Of a stretch of DNA of 64,000 nucleotides, positions 1-8,670 are shown in pieces; positions within the stretch are counted from its first letter, which is position 1; each line of letters opens with the position of its first letter. The position numbers were made by a program, and so were the translations under genes. The notes under the pieces were generated by a model. That model saw nothing but the letters and a program-made list of their open reading frames with translations. It was not told the origin of the DNA and did not search any database. This stretch comes from Novispirillum itersonii subsp. itersonii ATCC 12639 (lineage in GTDB: Bacteria > Pseudomonadota > Alphaproteobacteria > Rhodospirillales > Rhodospirillaceae): contig NZ_KB907340.1 in the NCBI RefSeq assembly GCF_000381985.1, positions 62,001 to 126,000 of the forward strand, written 5' to 3'.

Positions 1-419
1 TCCAGACAGGCATCAGGGATCTCCTTCAGCCACGGACGGATATCCTCACCATAGATCCGGATGTTTTCGACACCCTTTTCATCAATGTGCTTCAGCAGCT
101 TGCCGATCCCGTTGACGAAGGGCTCCGCCCCGATCAGCCCGATGTCAGGGTGCGTATCTGCCTGATGGGCCAGATGCTCACCGCCCCCAAAGCCGATTTC
201 CAGCCAGACTTCCTGCACAGGACGAGGAAACAGGCTTTTCAGATCCACCGGGATCTCTGCCTCTCCCGCCAACGGCAGGCGCAGACGCGGATACAGCGTT
301 TCCATCAGCGCCTTCTGACCAGCCTTCAGGGCTTTACCCTTACGGCGCCCATAAAAACGGGTGTCGATCACGGGGGTGGTTTCGGCAGTTTCAGCGGGCA
401 GAACGGGCGTCTTGGACAC
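1..419 (-). CDS. trmB: tRNA (guanine-N7-)-methyltransferase TrmB, 3' part cut by the window edge
   Basis: TrmB makes m7G46 in the variable loop of tRNAs using S-adenosylmethionine. The visible part gives the first 139 residues. Near residue 75 is the SAM-binding signature LEIGFGGGEHLA, and later GAEPFVNGIGKLL, both typical of the family. The remainder, with the catalytic region, lies beyond base 1. No ATG is usable in this frame. I chose the GTG at 417-419, which gives MSKTPVLPAE and has AGAGG about 8 bases upstream. It follows metK in the same direction with about 85 bases between them, so the SAM producer and a SAM consumer sit side by side, as in many alphaproteobacteria. The family is certain; the start is fairly sure. 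Confidence 0.88.
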   Translation of the reverse strand, partial: MSKTPVLPAETAETTPVIDTRFYGRRKGKALKAGQKALMETLYPRLRLPLAGEAEIPVDLKSLFPRPVQEVWLEIGFGGGEHLAHQADTHPDIGLIGAEPFVNGIGKLLKHIDEKGVENIRIYGEDIRPWLKEIPDACL

Positions 420-456
420 GGCAAAGCCTCTGGGACAGGAAGGGAGCCATAAAGCA

Positions 457-497
457 CAACGGCCCCGGCAGATCGCTCCGCCGGGGCCGGTTGTTTT
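457..497. terminator. GC-rich hairpin between metK and trmB
   Basis: A perfect 9-bp stem (461-469 with 480-488) is extended by CAAC/GTTG with one unpaired base. The T run (493-497) follows the hairpin on the plus strand, whereas on the minus strand, the direction of metK and trmB, only a weak T-rich run follows. It may therefore partly terminate metK transcription or block antisense transcription. Confidence 0.4.
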
Positions 498-503
498 TCG
501 GGA

Positions 504-1703
504 TTAAGCCCCGAATTCGGACTTCAGCGCGGCGACCAGATCAGTCTTTTCCCACGAGAAACCACCATCGGCCTCCGGGGTACGGCCAAAGTGACCATAC
601 GCGGCGGTCCGGGCATAAATCGGCTTGTTCAGGCCCAGATGCTCACGGATACCACGCGGGCTGAGGTTCATCAGTTCCGGCAGGATCTTGGCCAGCTTGC
701 CTTCATCAACCCGGCCGGTGCCGAAGGTGTTGACGTACAGCGACAGCGGCTTCGAGACGCCAATGGCGTAAGAGACCTGAATCAGGCACTTTTCAGCCAG
801 ACCGGCGGCAACCACGTTCTTCGCCAGATAGCGGGTGGCATAAGCGGCAGAACGGTCAACCTTGGTCGGATCCTTACCGGAGAACGCCCCGCCACCGTGC
901 GGAGCAGCGCCGCCGTAGGTGTCGACGATGATCTTGCGGCCGGTCAGACCGCAGTCACCATCGGGGCCACCGATGACGAAACGACCGGTCGGGTTGACGT
1001 AGAATTCATCTTCCGGGCACATCCAGCCTTCCGGCAGGGTTTCCAGAACATGCTTCCGCACCAGTTCACGGATTTCCGCCTGATCGGCATTGACGGCATG
1101 CTGAGTGGACACCACCACCGAAGTGGCACCGACCGGCTTGCCGTCAACATAGCGCAGGGTGACCTGCGACTTGGAGTCCGGGCCCAGCAGGGTGTTGCCA
1201 GCATGGCGGGCTTCAGCCAGAGACTTCAGGATCCGGTGGGAATACTGGATCGGGGCCGGCATCAGTTCCGGGGTCTCATCGCAGGCATAGCCGAACATGA
1301 TGCCCTGGTCGCCGGCGCCTTCGTCCTTATTCCCCAGAGCGTCAACGCCCTGCGCAATGTCAGAGGACTGGCTATGGACGTGGGAGATAATCTCCGCATC
1401 CTTCCAGTGGAAACCGTTCTGTTCGTAACCGATCGCCTTGATCGCCTCACGGGCCTTCTGCTTGAAGGTTTCGTGATTCAGATGATCCGGACCGCGGACT
1501 TCACCGGCCAGAACGACAAAATTTGTCGTCGCCAGTGTCTCGACAGCAACGCGCGCATACGGGTCAGCTTCAAGGAACAGATCGACGATCGTATCGGAAA
1601 TACGGTCACAGACCTTATCCGGATGCCCTTCAGAAACCGACTCGCTGGTGAAAAGGTAGTCTTTAAGCGCCACCTGATAATCCTCCGTCGCAGGGATCTG
1701 CAT
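504..1703 (-). CDS. metK: S-adenosylmethionine synthetase (methionine adenosyltransferase)
   Basis: Makes S-adenosylmethionine from methionine and ATP in the cytoplasm. The 399 residues match the family length. Visible signatures are the N-terminal SEGHPDK (residues 24-30, ATP/Mg binding), the [12 protein letters not shown] hexapeptide region and the glycine-rich [16 protein letters not shown] loop. The ATG at 1701-1703 fits the family N-terminus. It lies downstream of an XRE-type regulator gene and upstream of trmB, all on the minus strand. I looked for a SAM-II or SAM/SAH riboswitch in the 180-base leader (1704-1882) and did not recognise one, so direct control by the neighbouring regulator is a reasonable guess but only a guess. 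Confidence 0.98.
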   Translation of the reverse strand: MQIPATEDYQVALKDYLFTSESVSEGHPDKVCDRISDTIVDLFLEADPYARVAVETLATTNFVVLAGEVRGPDHLNHETFKQKAREAIKAIGYEQNGFHWKDAEIISHVHSQSSDIAQGVDALGNKDEGAGDQGIMFGYACDETPELMPAPIQYSHRILKSLAEARHAGNTLLGPDSKSQVTLRYVDGKPVGATSVVVSTQHAVNADQAEIRELVRKHVLETLPEGWMCPEDEFYVNPTGRFVIGGPDGDCGLTGRKIIVDTYGGAAPHGGGAFSGKDPTKVDRSAAYATRYLAKNVVAAGLAEKCLIQVSYAIGVSKPLSLYVNTFGTGRVDEGKLAKILPELMNLSPRGIREHLGLNKPIYARTAAYGHFGRTPEADGGFSWEKTDLVAALKSEFGA

Positions 1704-1882
1704 GACGCCCCCAGCCGACTGCGCTGACAGACCGGCCTTGGCGATGAACGAACAGGGGCGACCGGGACGACAGTACCCCGGTTTTCCCCAAATTTAACTG
1801 GCAGGGAGTATCGGAAATATGCGCACGACGCAAGCCCCACAGCGCAGCCGCCATGGTGATGTGCGTATATTATCAGGCTGGA

Positions 1883-2458
1883 TCATACCTGCTCGGCATC
1901 ATCCCGGACCTCTTCAGACCAGGTGTCGTCTCCCGACGGCACCCGCCCCGGAAGCCCAAGCCCCGGAATAACGGCCAGCGTCCGCGTCAGGTCGTAGATC
2001 CGGCGGCGGACGACCGGGTCGGTGATCCGGTTATAAGCCCGGACCAGTTCCAGCACCTCCCGGTGACCGATATCCCCCTGGGGATCTGCCGGGTCCGGGG
2101 GGATTGTGTCACGGACAAACCCCGGCCCTTCGCCGTCCCCTGCCGTACTGTCCACCAGCTGACGGGGGGACGACCGGGCGACCGCCTCATTCATGTTCTC
2201 AAAAAAGTACCCGACCGGCGCCCCCAGAACACGGCTGAGATCCCACAGCCGGGACGCACCGATCCGGTTGATCCCGCGCTCATATTTCTGCACCTGCTGG
2301 AAGGTCAGGCCCAGAGCATCCCCCAGCCTTTCCTGACTGAGACCCAGCAGCATGCGCCGCAGCCGCACCCGGCTGCCGACATGCACATCGACCGGATTGG
2401 GCGCGCCGTCCGGCAACCGTCCACGGGCGGACCGACCCACATCATCATCCTGTACCAC
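1883..2458 (-). CDS. XRE-family helix-turn-helix regulator next to metK
   Basis: A 191-residue protein with a Cro/CI-type helix-turn-helix at about residues 28-85 (VGSRVRLRRMLLGLSQERLG, then QKYERGINRI), followed by a C-terminal region of unknown role. This architecture is common in alphaproteobacteria, where the gene often lies between lnt and metK. The start is a GTG at 2456-2458 with AGAGGG 4 bases upstream. A related but shorter regulator is encoded at 51573-51971; the two share the RR-MLGLSQ, KYERGINRI and PV-YFFE motifs. The position suggests control of metK or self-regulation. No target is proven by sequence. Confidence 0.85.
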   Translation of the reverse strand: MVQDDDVGRSARGRLPDGAPNPVDVHVGSRVRLRRMLLGLSQERLGDALGLTFQQVQKYERGINRIGASRLWDLSRVLGAPVGYFFENMNEAVARSSPRQLVDSTAGDGEGPGFVRDTIPPDPADPQGDIGHREVLELVRAYNRITDPVVRRRIYDLTRTLAVIPGLGLPGRVPSGDDTWSEEVRDDAEQV

Positions 2459-2612
2459 GTCACCCTCTCTCAGCCCCTGTCCCGGCAGACACAGGCACCG
2501 GGGAAGTTCAGGCGCTTACAGTCAAACCCGACTCTCGAAGGCGACCGTAACGGAGTAAATCGTAAGTTCAATAATCAACCGGGAGAGGTTGTCCGGTCAG
2601 GCACAGTTTTGG

Positions 2613-4172
2613 TCAGCCTTGGTCTGTACGGACAATATTTCGCCTAAGGAGTGCAGCCATCACCAGCGATACGAAAGATAACCCTAAGGCACCCCAGTTT
2701 CCGATCCGGCTGAACAGGGTCGGCTCAACCGAAAGAGGTAGATCCGCATCAGTATATCCGGCAACATCCAGACCGATCCGCGCCGTAGTCCGGCCATAGG
2801 CATCAATGACGGCCGAGACGCCGGTATTGGCCACCCGCACCACCGGCAGCCCTTCCTCCACCGCACGCAGAACGGCCGTATCAAGATGCTGGAACGGACC
2901 GGTGGAGACCCCATACCAGCCATCATTGGTCAAATTCAGCAGCCACTGCGGCCGATGGGCAGGATCAACGACCGCTGCGGGGAAAATCACTTCGTAGCAG
3001 ATCAGCGGCCCAACCGGCGGCAGACCCGGCAAATCCAGCGTCCGGGGACCGGGGCCCGGCGTATAATCCGTACTCCCGACCGTCACTTTCGGCAACGGCA
3101 ATACGGATTTATACGGGACGTACTCACCAAACGGGACCAGATGCGCCTTATCATAGGTACCCGTCACGGCCCCGGACGGATCCAGCGCCATCATCGCGTT
3201 CCAGATCCGGAACGGCTCCTGCCCGACCGGCGTCGCCCGGATCGCGCCGACAATCAGACCCGCTGCCGGATTGCCGGGCTGATGGACGTCCAGCGGACGG
3301 GCCATGATCTGCCGCAGAACAGCATCATTCTGCCCATCCAGCGCATAGGGGACCGACGTTTCCCCCCACAGAATGTGAGTCGGTGGGCGATCCAGCGCCG
3401 GCAGCTGGGACAGCCCAAGATACCGGCGCAGATTGTCATCACGGGCTTCAGCGTCCCATTTCATGGTCTGAGGAATATTCGGCTGTACCAGCCGCAGCCT
3501 CACCCCGTCGACCACAGGCGACGGGCCGGATGGCAGGCGAACCCAGCCTGCGACGGCCACAGCGGCAAGCCCGGCAAAGGCCATGACAGAGACCATGCGG
3601 CCAAAGGCCGGGGCCCCGGCCACCAGAACGGTCAACAACGACAGACCAAAGACACCGATCACCGAGGCCGCCTGCAACACCGGCCCCACCGGTGCCCAGA
3701 CACTGCCCAGAGGATTCCACGGGAACCCGGTAAACAACAGGCCCCGCAGAACCTCCATCACCGTCCACAGTCCCGCCAGCGCCAGCAGCCGCGCCACGCC
3801 ATGCAACCGCAGCAGATGGACCCCCAGCGCGGTCAGGCCGGTATACACCGCCAGAACAGCGCTCAGGCCGCCGATGGCAAAGGGCACCATCCAGCCGAAG
3901 CGGGCGGCATCCAGCAACAGGGCATTGGCGATCCAGTATAGCCCGCAGACAAAATACCCAAAGCCGAAGCCCCAGCCGATCGCAAAAGCCGTCCGCCGCC
4001 GGTCCGCCCCTTCCAGCAGGATCAGCCACACCGGAAAGGTGATCAGCAGCACCGGCAGAACAAACAGGGGCGGCAGAGCCAGAACGGAAAGCGCCCCGGC
4101 AAGGATGGCAGCACCAAGCCTCCGCCACCCGGTCAGGGGGCGGAGGCGGTTACGCAGCGGACAAAGAAACAC
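2613..4172 (-). CDS. lnt: apolipoprotein N-acyltransferase
   Basis: Transfers the third acyl chain from phospholipid to the N-terminal cysteine of apolipoproteins in the inner membrane, the last step of lipoprotein maturation. The first 210 residues contain several hydrophobic membrane segments, and a periplasmic nitrilase-like domain follows. The expected catalytic Glu-Lys-Cys triad is visible as E271 in WGETSVPY, K342 in YDKAHLVPFGEYVP and C392 in PLICYEVIFP. Length 519 is normal. The GTG start (4170-4172) directly follows the corC stop, with GAAGG just upstream, so the two genes are probably translationally coupled. Confidence 0.96.
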   Translation of the reverse strand: MFLCPLRNRLRPLTGWRRLGAAILAGALSVLALPPLFVLPVLLITFPVWLILLEGADRRRTAFAIGWGFGFGYFVCGLYWIANALLLDAARFGWMVPFAIGGLSAVLAVYTGLTALGVHLLRLHGVARLLALAGLWTVMEVLRGLLFTGFPWNPLGSVWAPVGPVLQAASVIGVFGLSLLTVLVAGAPAFGRMVSVMAFAGLAAVAVAGWVRLPSGPSPVVDGVRLRLVQPNIPQTMKWDAEARDDNLRRYLGLSQLPALDRPPTHILWGETSVPYALDGQNDAVLRQIMARPLDVHQPGNPAAGLIVGAIRATPVGQEPFRIWNAMMALDPSGAVTGTYDKAHLVPFGEYVPYKSVLPLPKVTVGSTDYTPGPGPRTLDLPGLPPVGPLICYEVIFPAAVVDPAHRPQWLLNLTNDGWYGVSTGPFQHLDTAVLRAVEEGLPVVRVANTGVSAVIDAYGRTTARIGLDVAGYTDADLPLSVEPTLFSRIGNWGALGLSFVSLVMAALLRRNIVRTDQG

Positions 4173-5078
4173 TTAGGCACCTTCAACGGTGGCGGGGGAT
4201 TGCGGCAGGTTCCGGACCCGCAGACGGCGGATATGCCGGGGATCGGCATCAACCACCTCAAACTCCAGACCGCTGGCGTGGGTAATCAGTTCCCCCCGCA
4301 GCGGCACCCGTCCGGCCAGACGGAACACCAGACCACCAAGGGTATCGGTGTCCTCTTTGTCTTCATCGGAGAAGACGACGCCAAACCGGTCTTCAAAATC
4401 TTCCAGCGCAACACGGGCGTCGGCGGTCAGGGTGCCGTCACCGGTCAACAGCATTTCCGGTTCGCTGTCGTCATCGTGCTCGTCCTCGATCTCACCGACG
4501 ATCTGTTCGACCAGATCCTCAATCGTCACCAGACCGTCGATGCCACCGTATTCGTCAACCACCAGCGCCATGTGGGTGCGCTTCAGCCGCATTTCCACCA
4601 GAAGATCCAGCACCCGGATCGCCGGTGACACGAACATCACCTTCCGCATCAGGTGCCGCAGATCCATGGTCTGACCACGGGCAATCACCGGCAAAAGATC
4701 CTTGATCAGGATCATGCCGACAACATCATCCAGAGTTTCCCGGAAGACCGGCACGCGGGAATGCCCGGTCCGCCCTACCTGCTCCGCCACATCCGCCAGC
4801 GGAGTGCTGACGTCAATCGCGAAGATATCCGCGCGTGGGATCATGATGTCATAGGCAGTGGTATCCCGCAGGCGCAGGATATTGCCAAGCAGCAGCCGCT
4901 CATGGCTGTCGATTGCTTCGGCGTCGTCGTCCTCGATCAGTTCTTCGAGGGCTTCGCGGACGGCGTCATCGCCACCGCGCCGGGAACCCGGAATCAGCCG
5001 CTTCAGCAGCGACATCAGGGAACCGGAGTCGTCGGCCCCGCTATCGCGGGGCTTCCTACTGGAAGAGTCGTCGTTCAT
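4173..5078 (-). CDS. corC: CorC/HlyC-type CBS-domain protein (YbeX family)
   Basis: A 301-residue soluble CorC/YbeX family protein. It has a tandem CBS pair in the middle (from IMIPRADIFAIDVSTPLADV to DEYGGIDGLVTIEDLVEQIVGEI) and a C-terminal CorC_HlyC transporter-associated domain (about residues 205-285). The family has been linked to magnesium/cobalt efflux and, through its constant neighbours ybeY and phoH, to ribosome maturation. I prefer the ATG at 5076-5078 (MNDDSSSRK). A longer start at 5112-5114 directly after the ybeY stop would add 12 residues. It lies in the miaB-phoH-ybeY-corC-lnt operon. Confidence 0.92.
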   Translation of the reverse strand: MNDDSSSRKPRDSGADDSGSLMSLLKRLIPGSRRGGDDAVREALEELIEDDDAEAIDSHERLLLGNILRLRDTTAYDIMIPRADIFAIDVSTPLADVAEQVGRTGHSRVPVFRETLDDVVGMILIKDLLPVIARGQTMDLRHLMRKVMFVSPAIRVLDLLVEMRLKRTHMALVVDEYGGIDGLVTIEDLVEQIVGEIEDEHDDDSEPEMLLTGDGTLTADARVALEDFEDRFGVVFSDEDKEDTDTLGGLVFRLAGRVPLRGELITHASGLEFEVVDADPRHIRRLRVRNLPQSPATVEGA

Positions 5079-5119
5079 TGGCGCTCTTGATGAATGAATG
5101 CGGGATCGCGGCAACCATA

Positions 5120-5635
5120 CTAGCGGTCATCGTCGACGGCGACAACCTCACCGTCAGCATAAGGGTCGGAAATTCCCAGACGGGCCAGAATTTCCACCTC
5201 CAACGCCTCCATCTCTCCGGCCTCTTTTTCGTCCTGATGGTCAAAGCCCAGCAGATGCAGGGTGCCATGGACCAGAAGATGGCTGAAATGGTCGCTGAAG
5301 GATTTTTCCTGCTCCGCCGCCTCGGCCTGTGTGGTTTCGAAGGCGACGATGATGTCCCCCAGCACTTCCGGCTCGCCGGGAAGCTGAGGCATATCCTGAT
5401 CGCGGCTGGCAAAAGACAGAACGTTGGTCGGCTTGTCCTTGCCCCGGTAATCCCGGTTGAGATCCCGCACAGCCGCATCGGTGGTCAGCACCACGGAGAC
5501 TTCTACCGGGTCCTGCTCTCCGGCCATTTCCAGCGTGGTCCGCACCACCCGGTCAACCAATGCATCAAGCACCGGAATCGCCTCTTCCCAGCGCGGATCT
5601 TCAACGGTCAGGGCCAGATCGAGAATTTCGTCCAT
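5120..5635 (-). CDS. ybeY: endoribonuclease YbeY (rRNA maturation factor)
   Basis: A metal-dependent endoribonuclease involved in 16S rRNA 3' maturation and 70S quality control. The zinc-binding signature H-x3-H-x5-H is present as H123, H127 and H133 in LVHGTLHLLGFDHQDE. The protein is 171 residues, a usual length. I chose the ATG at 5633-5635 because GAGGA lies 8 bases upstream and overlaps the phoH stop codon, a coupling arrangement. An upstream start at 5690-5692 would overlap phoH by 47 bases and add 19 residues that do not look like family sequence. Confidence 0.95.
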   Translation of the reverse strand: MDEILDLALTVEDPRWEEAIPVLDALVDRVVRTTLEMAGEQDPVEVSVVLTTDAAVRDLNRDYRGKDKPTNVLSFASRDQDMPQLPGEPEVLGDIIVAFETTQAEAAEQEKSFSDHFSHLLVHGTLHLLGFDHQDEKEAGEMEALEVEILARLGISDPYADGEVVAVDDDR

Positions 5636-5645
5636 CACCGGATCC

Positions 5646-6614
5646 TCAATACGGGGCAAGGCCACGGTCGTGGCGGTCATACGCGCCAACAATCCGGGTC
5701 ACCAGATCGTGACGCAGCACATCACTGCCGGTAAAGCGGATGAAGGAAATACCGTTGACGCTTTCCAGAATGTCCAGCGCATCGCGCAGGCCGGATTTCA
5801 CGCCATTGGGCAAATCGATCTGCGACAGATCGCCGGTCACCACCATCCGCGACCCCTGCCCCAAACGGGTGAGGAACATTTTCATCTGGGTCGTGGTGGT
5901 GTTCTGCGCCTCATCGAGGATCACAAAGGCATTGGACAGGGTCCTGCCACGCATGAAAGCCAGCGGCGCGACTTCAATTTCCTGACTTTCCATCGCCTTG
6001 GAGACGACATCGCCCGGCAGCATATCATGCAGTGCGTCGTACAGCGGACGCAGATACGGGTCGACTTTTTCCCTCATGTCCCCGGGCAGGAAGCCAAGCC
6101 GTTCCCCGGCCTCCACCGCCGGACGGGACAGGATGATCCGGTCAACCTTCCCGGCCAGCTTCATCGCCACCGCCATCGCCACCGCCATATAGGTCTTGCC
6201 GGTCCCGGCAGGGCCAAGACCAAACACCAGCTCATTCCGGTGCATGCAGCGGATATATTCCGCCTGATTGGGGGTGCGCGGTACCACCGACTTCTTGCGG
6301 GTGCGGATCGTCAGATCCTCAACCCCGGCGGTGCTGACCTGTTCCGTCGGATGTTTCGGCTGCATCCGCACCGCTGCGTCAACCTCAGCAAACCCGATAT
6401 CCTTCCCCGGGTGCTTACAGGCTTCCTCATACAGGGCCTCCAGCGCGACGCGGGCGGCAATCACGGCGGCATCTGGCCCCTCAAGGGTCACGGTGTTCCC
6501 CATTGAGACGATGGTCACGCCCAGCGCTGTTTCCAGACGCTCCAGATTGACATTATGCGCCCCGAACACCAGCGGCAGCAGGGCATTGTTGGCAAGGGTC
6601 AGCGAGATACGAAT
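5646..6614 (-). CDS. phoH: PhoH-like ATPase (YbeZ), probable ATT start
   Basis: A cytoplasmic PhoH-family ATPase acting with YbeY in RNA or ribosome metabolism. Walker A is GPAGTGKT (residues 134-141 from the start used here) and Walker B is VILDEAQN. The frame contains no ATG, GTG or TTG between the end of miaB and base 6569. The first ordinary start is a GTG at 6567-6569, which would cut into sequence that looks like family sequence (NNALLPLVFGAHNVNLERLE). Upstream, GGAGG at 6620-6624 lies 5 bases before an ATT (6612-6614) that gives IRISLTLANNALLPL, matching the usual PhoH N-terminus. I therefore extend the gene to 6614; 6569 is the conservative alternative. Confidence 0.93.
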   Translation of the reverse strand: MRISLTLANNALLPLVFGAHNVNLERLETALGVTIVSMGNTVTLEGPDAAVIAARVALEALYEEACKHPGKDIGFAEVDAAVRMQPKHPTEQVSTAGVEDLTIRTRKKSVVPRTPNQAEYIRCMHRNELVFGLGPAGTGKTYMAVAMAVAMKLAGKVDRIILSRPAVEAGERLGFLPGDMREKVDPYLRPLYDALHDMLPGDVVSKAMESQEIEVAPLAFMRGRTLSNAFVILDEAQNTTTTQMKMFLTRLGQGSRMVVTGDLSQIDLPNGVKSGLRDALDILESVNGISFIRFTGSDVLRHDLVTRIVGAYDRHDRGLAPY

Positions 6615-6619
6615 GATAG

Positions 6620-6624
6620 CCTCC
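6620..6624 (-). promoter_or_regulatory. Shine-Dalgarno site for phoH
   Basis: A perfect GGAGG on the minus strand, 5 bases before the ATT at 6612-6614 and about 50 bases before the first conventional start codon (GTG at 6569). It is the main evidence that phoH starts at a rare ATT codon. Confidence 0.6.
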
Positions 6625-6723
6625 GCAGGCTCTGCCCGGCCCGGCCGGACGCTGAAAGCAGGTTGGATACCCTTATATATGGGGCAAACAGCCCCGGTCC
6701 GCCAGCGGCCCTCTCCGCAGCGG

Positions 6724-8115
6724 TCAGATCAGCGTTCCGGTCAGGCTGTTGGCAGTGACCGCACCGATCTTCACCCGGACCACTGACCCGTAAAGATCTT
6801 CCGATCCGGCGACATGGACCGGCTGCATGTACGGGCTGCGCCCCAGAAGCTGACCGTCATGACGGCCCGGACGGTCCAGCAGAACGTCCATCTCCCGCCC
6901 CAGACAGGACTGGTTGAACGCCCCCTGCTGTTCCAGCAGCAGGGCCTGGAGCGCGGTCAGACGAGCGCTCTTGACGTCCTCCGGCACCTGCGACTCCATC
7001 ACCGCCGCCGGTGTCCCCGGACGCGGTGAATACTTGAAGGAATAGGCCTGAATAAAGCCGACATCCCGCACCAGCGCCATCGTATCCTCAAAATCAGCAT
7101 CCGACTCGTGCGGGAAGCCAACAATAAAGTCAGAGGACAGCGCCAGATCCGGGGCCAGTGTCCGCAGACGCTCCACCTTGGCGCGGTACTCGGCACCGGT
7201 ATGACCACGGTTCATCGCCCGCAGGATTTTATCAGACCCTGACTGCACAGGCAGATGCAGGAACGGCATCAGCTGCGGCACCTCGGCATGGGCCCGGATC
7301 AGGTCATCATCCAGATCGCGCGGATGGCTGGTGGTGTAGCGGATGCGGGCCAGCCCGTCGATCTCCGCCAGTTCGCGGATCAGGCGCCCCAGCCCCCAGG
7401 TGCCGCCATCCGCCGAATCGCCGTGATAGGCATTAACGTTCTGCCCCAGCAGGGTCAGCTCCCGGGCTCCCTCGGCCACCAGCTTGCGGGCCTCAGCCAG
7501 AACCTGCCCCGCCGGGCGGGAATATTCCGCCCCCCGGGTATAGGGCACAACACAGAAGGTACAGAATTTGTCACACCCTTCCTGCACCGACAGGAAAGCA
7601 CTCGGCCCACTGGCAGACGGCATCGGCAGGTGATCAAACTTCGGTTCAATGGGGAACTCGGTATCCATCACGCCAACGCCGGGACGGCTGGCACCCGGCT
7701 TCCCCGCGCCACTCCGGTTTTCGGCACTGGCCCGTTCAGCCCGGGCAACCATTTCCGGCAGACGGTGGTAGGTCTGCGGCCCCAGCACAATATCAACGTA
7801 GGGGGCACGCTGCAGGATAAACTCCCCTTCCGCCTGTGCCACACAGCCGGCAACCGCAATAATCATATCGCGGCCATCCTGCTGGTTCTCGGTCTTCAGG
7901 GACCGCAGACGCCCCAGCTCGGAAAAGACCTTTTCCGATGCTTTCTCGCGAATGTGACAGGTGTTCAGCACCACCATGTCCGCACCGTCCGGATCCGCCG
8001 CCGGTTCATATCCCAACGGCGCCAGCACATCTGTCATCCGGGATGAGTCATAGACGTTCATCTGACAGCCGTAGGTGCGGATAAAAAGCTTCTTCTTGGG
8101 GGCGGTGGTGGTCAT
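6724..8115 (-). CDS. miaB: tRNA-2-methylthio-N6-dimethylallyladenosine synthase
   Basis: A radical-SAM methylthiotransferase that adds the 2-methylthio group to i6A37 of tRNAs reading UNN codons. From the chosen ATG (8113-8115), the N-terminal UPF0004 domain carries C17, C53 and C91 for the auxiliary 4Fe-4S cluster. The radical-SAM CX3CX2C motif is C181-DKF-C185-TF-C188. A TRAM domain closes the 463-residue protein. A TTG start at 8143-8145 would add 10 residues, but it has no ribosome-binding site. This is the first gene of the miaB-phoH-ybeY-corC-lnt series, and a 555-base gap lies upstream. Confidence 0.97.
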   Translation of the reverse strand: MTTTAPKKKLFIRTYGCQMNVYDSSRMTDVLAPLGYEPAADPDGADMVVLNTCHIREKASEKVFSELGRLRSLKTENQQDGRDMIIAVAGCVAQAEGEFILQRAPYVDIVLGPQTYHRLPEMVARAERASAENRSGAGKPGASRPGVGVMDTEFPIEPKFDHLPMPSASGPSAFLSVQEGCDKFCTFCVVPYTRGAEYSRPAGQVLAEARKLVAEGARELTLLGQNVNAYHGDSADGGTWGLGRLIRELAEIDGLARIRYTTSHPRDLDDDLIRAHAEVPQLMPFLHLPVQSGSDKILRAMNRGHTGAEYRAKVERLRTLAPDLALSSDFIVGFPHESDADFEDTMALVRDVGFIQAYSFKYSPRPGTPAAVMESQVPEDVKSARLTALQALLLEQQGAFNQSCLGREMDVLLDRPGRHDGQLLGRSPYMQPVHVAGSEDLYGSVVRVKIGAVTANSLTGTLI

Positions 8116-8670
8116 GGCGGTGGCCGGAAGTCCTGCACGGGTCAAAACTATGGAACAGACATATGAGGAACAGACAGACTGGCAAAGATCTCAGCGCGGA
8201 ATGCACCAAAACCAAAGGGGCGGTTCCGTTCTACCGGTTCCGCCCTGTTGGTCTGTACGGTAACAGCCCGTCATCGCCTGTCAAGCAATCGCCACCCTGA
8301 TCAGGCCATCACCGGGTCAACGGCGCGGTCTCTCCGCTCCCCCTTCTCCGCACGCAGAAGAATAAAAATTGTCTGACAATTTTAAATAAAGTGACACATC
8401 CTCTCCCCTGTCGACTTTAAAGAGCCTTTAAAAAGCGACGTTTCCAATAGTTTCAGCGCATTGCTCAAAAGTTGAACAATTTACCCCTTGCTCATGCATG
8501 ATGCAAAAATGCCACACTCCTTGAAAATGTGATCAGACACCCGGAGTCTTTGTTGCAGCGCTCCGACACGATCCCGCATTGTACGGATGGATTTGATTAC
8601 GCGGTGATGACAGTGCTCTGGCACCTGCCCCTGATCGAATTCCGGGATTCCAAGACAGGGAGTATTTCTC
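8116..8670. other. 555-base divergent intergenic region between miaB and the porin gene
   Basis: No gene is supported here. The half nearer the porin (about 8360-8520) is clearly richer in A and T than the surroundings. It holds an inverted repeat (AAAATTGT at 8365-8372 with ACAATTTT at 8376-8383) and a TTTAAAG-type repeat near 8415-8435, features expected of a promoter and regulator region. An imperfect GC-rich hairpin lies at about 8219-8247 in the miaB leader. I could not assign -35 and -10 boxes with confidence, and a small RNA cannot be excluded. Confidence 0.5.

Noticed and set aside
591-1727. A 378-codon open frame opposite metK
   Set aside because: metK is a certain gene; the opposite frame has no recognisable domain and no ribosome-binding site of note.
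1704-1882. A SAM-sensing riboswitch in the metK leader
   Set aside because: I compared the leader with the SAM-II and SAM/SAH patterns I know and could not match the conserved blocks. A covariance search would be decisive.
8365-8400. A Pho box upstream of the porin gene
   Set aside because: CTGACAA and GTGACAC are 18 bases apart instead of the 11 needed for PhoB half-sites.
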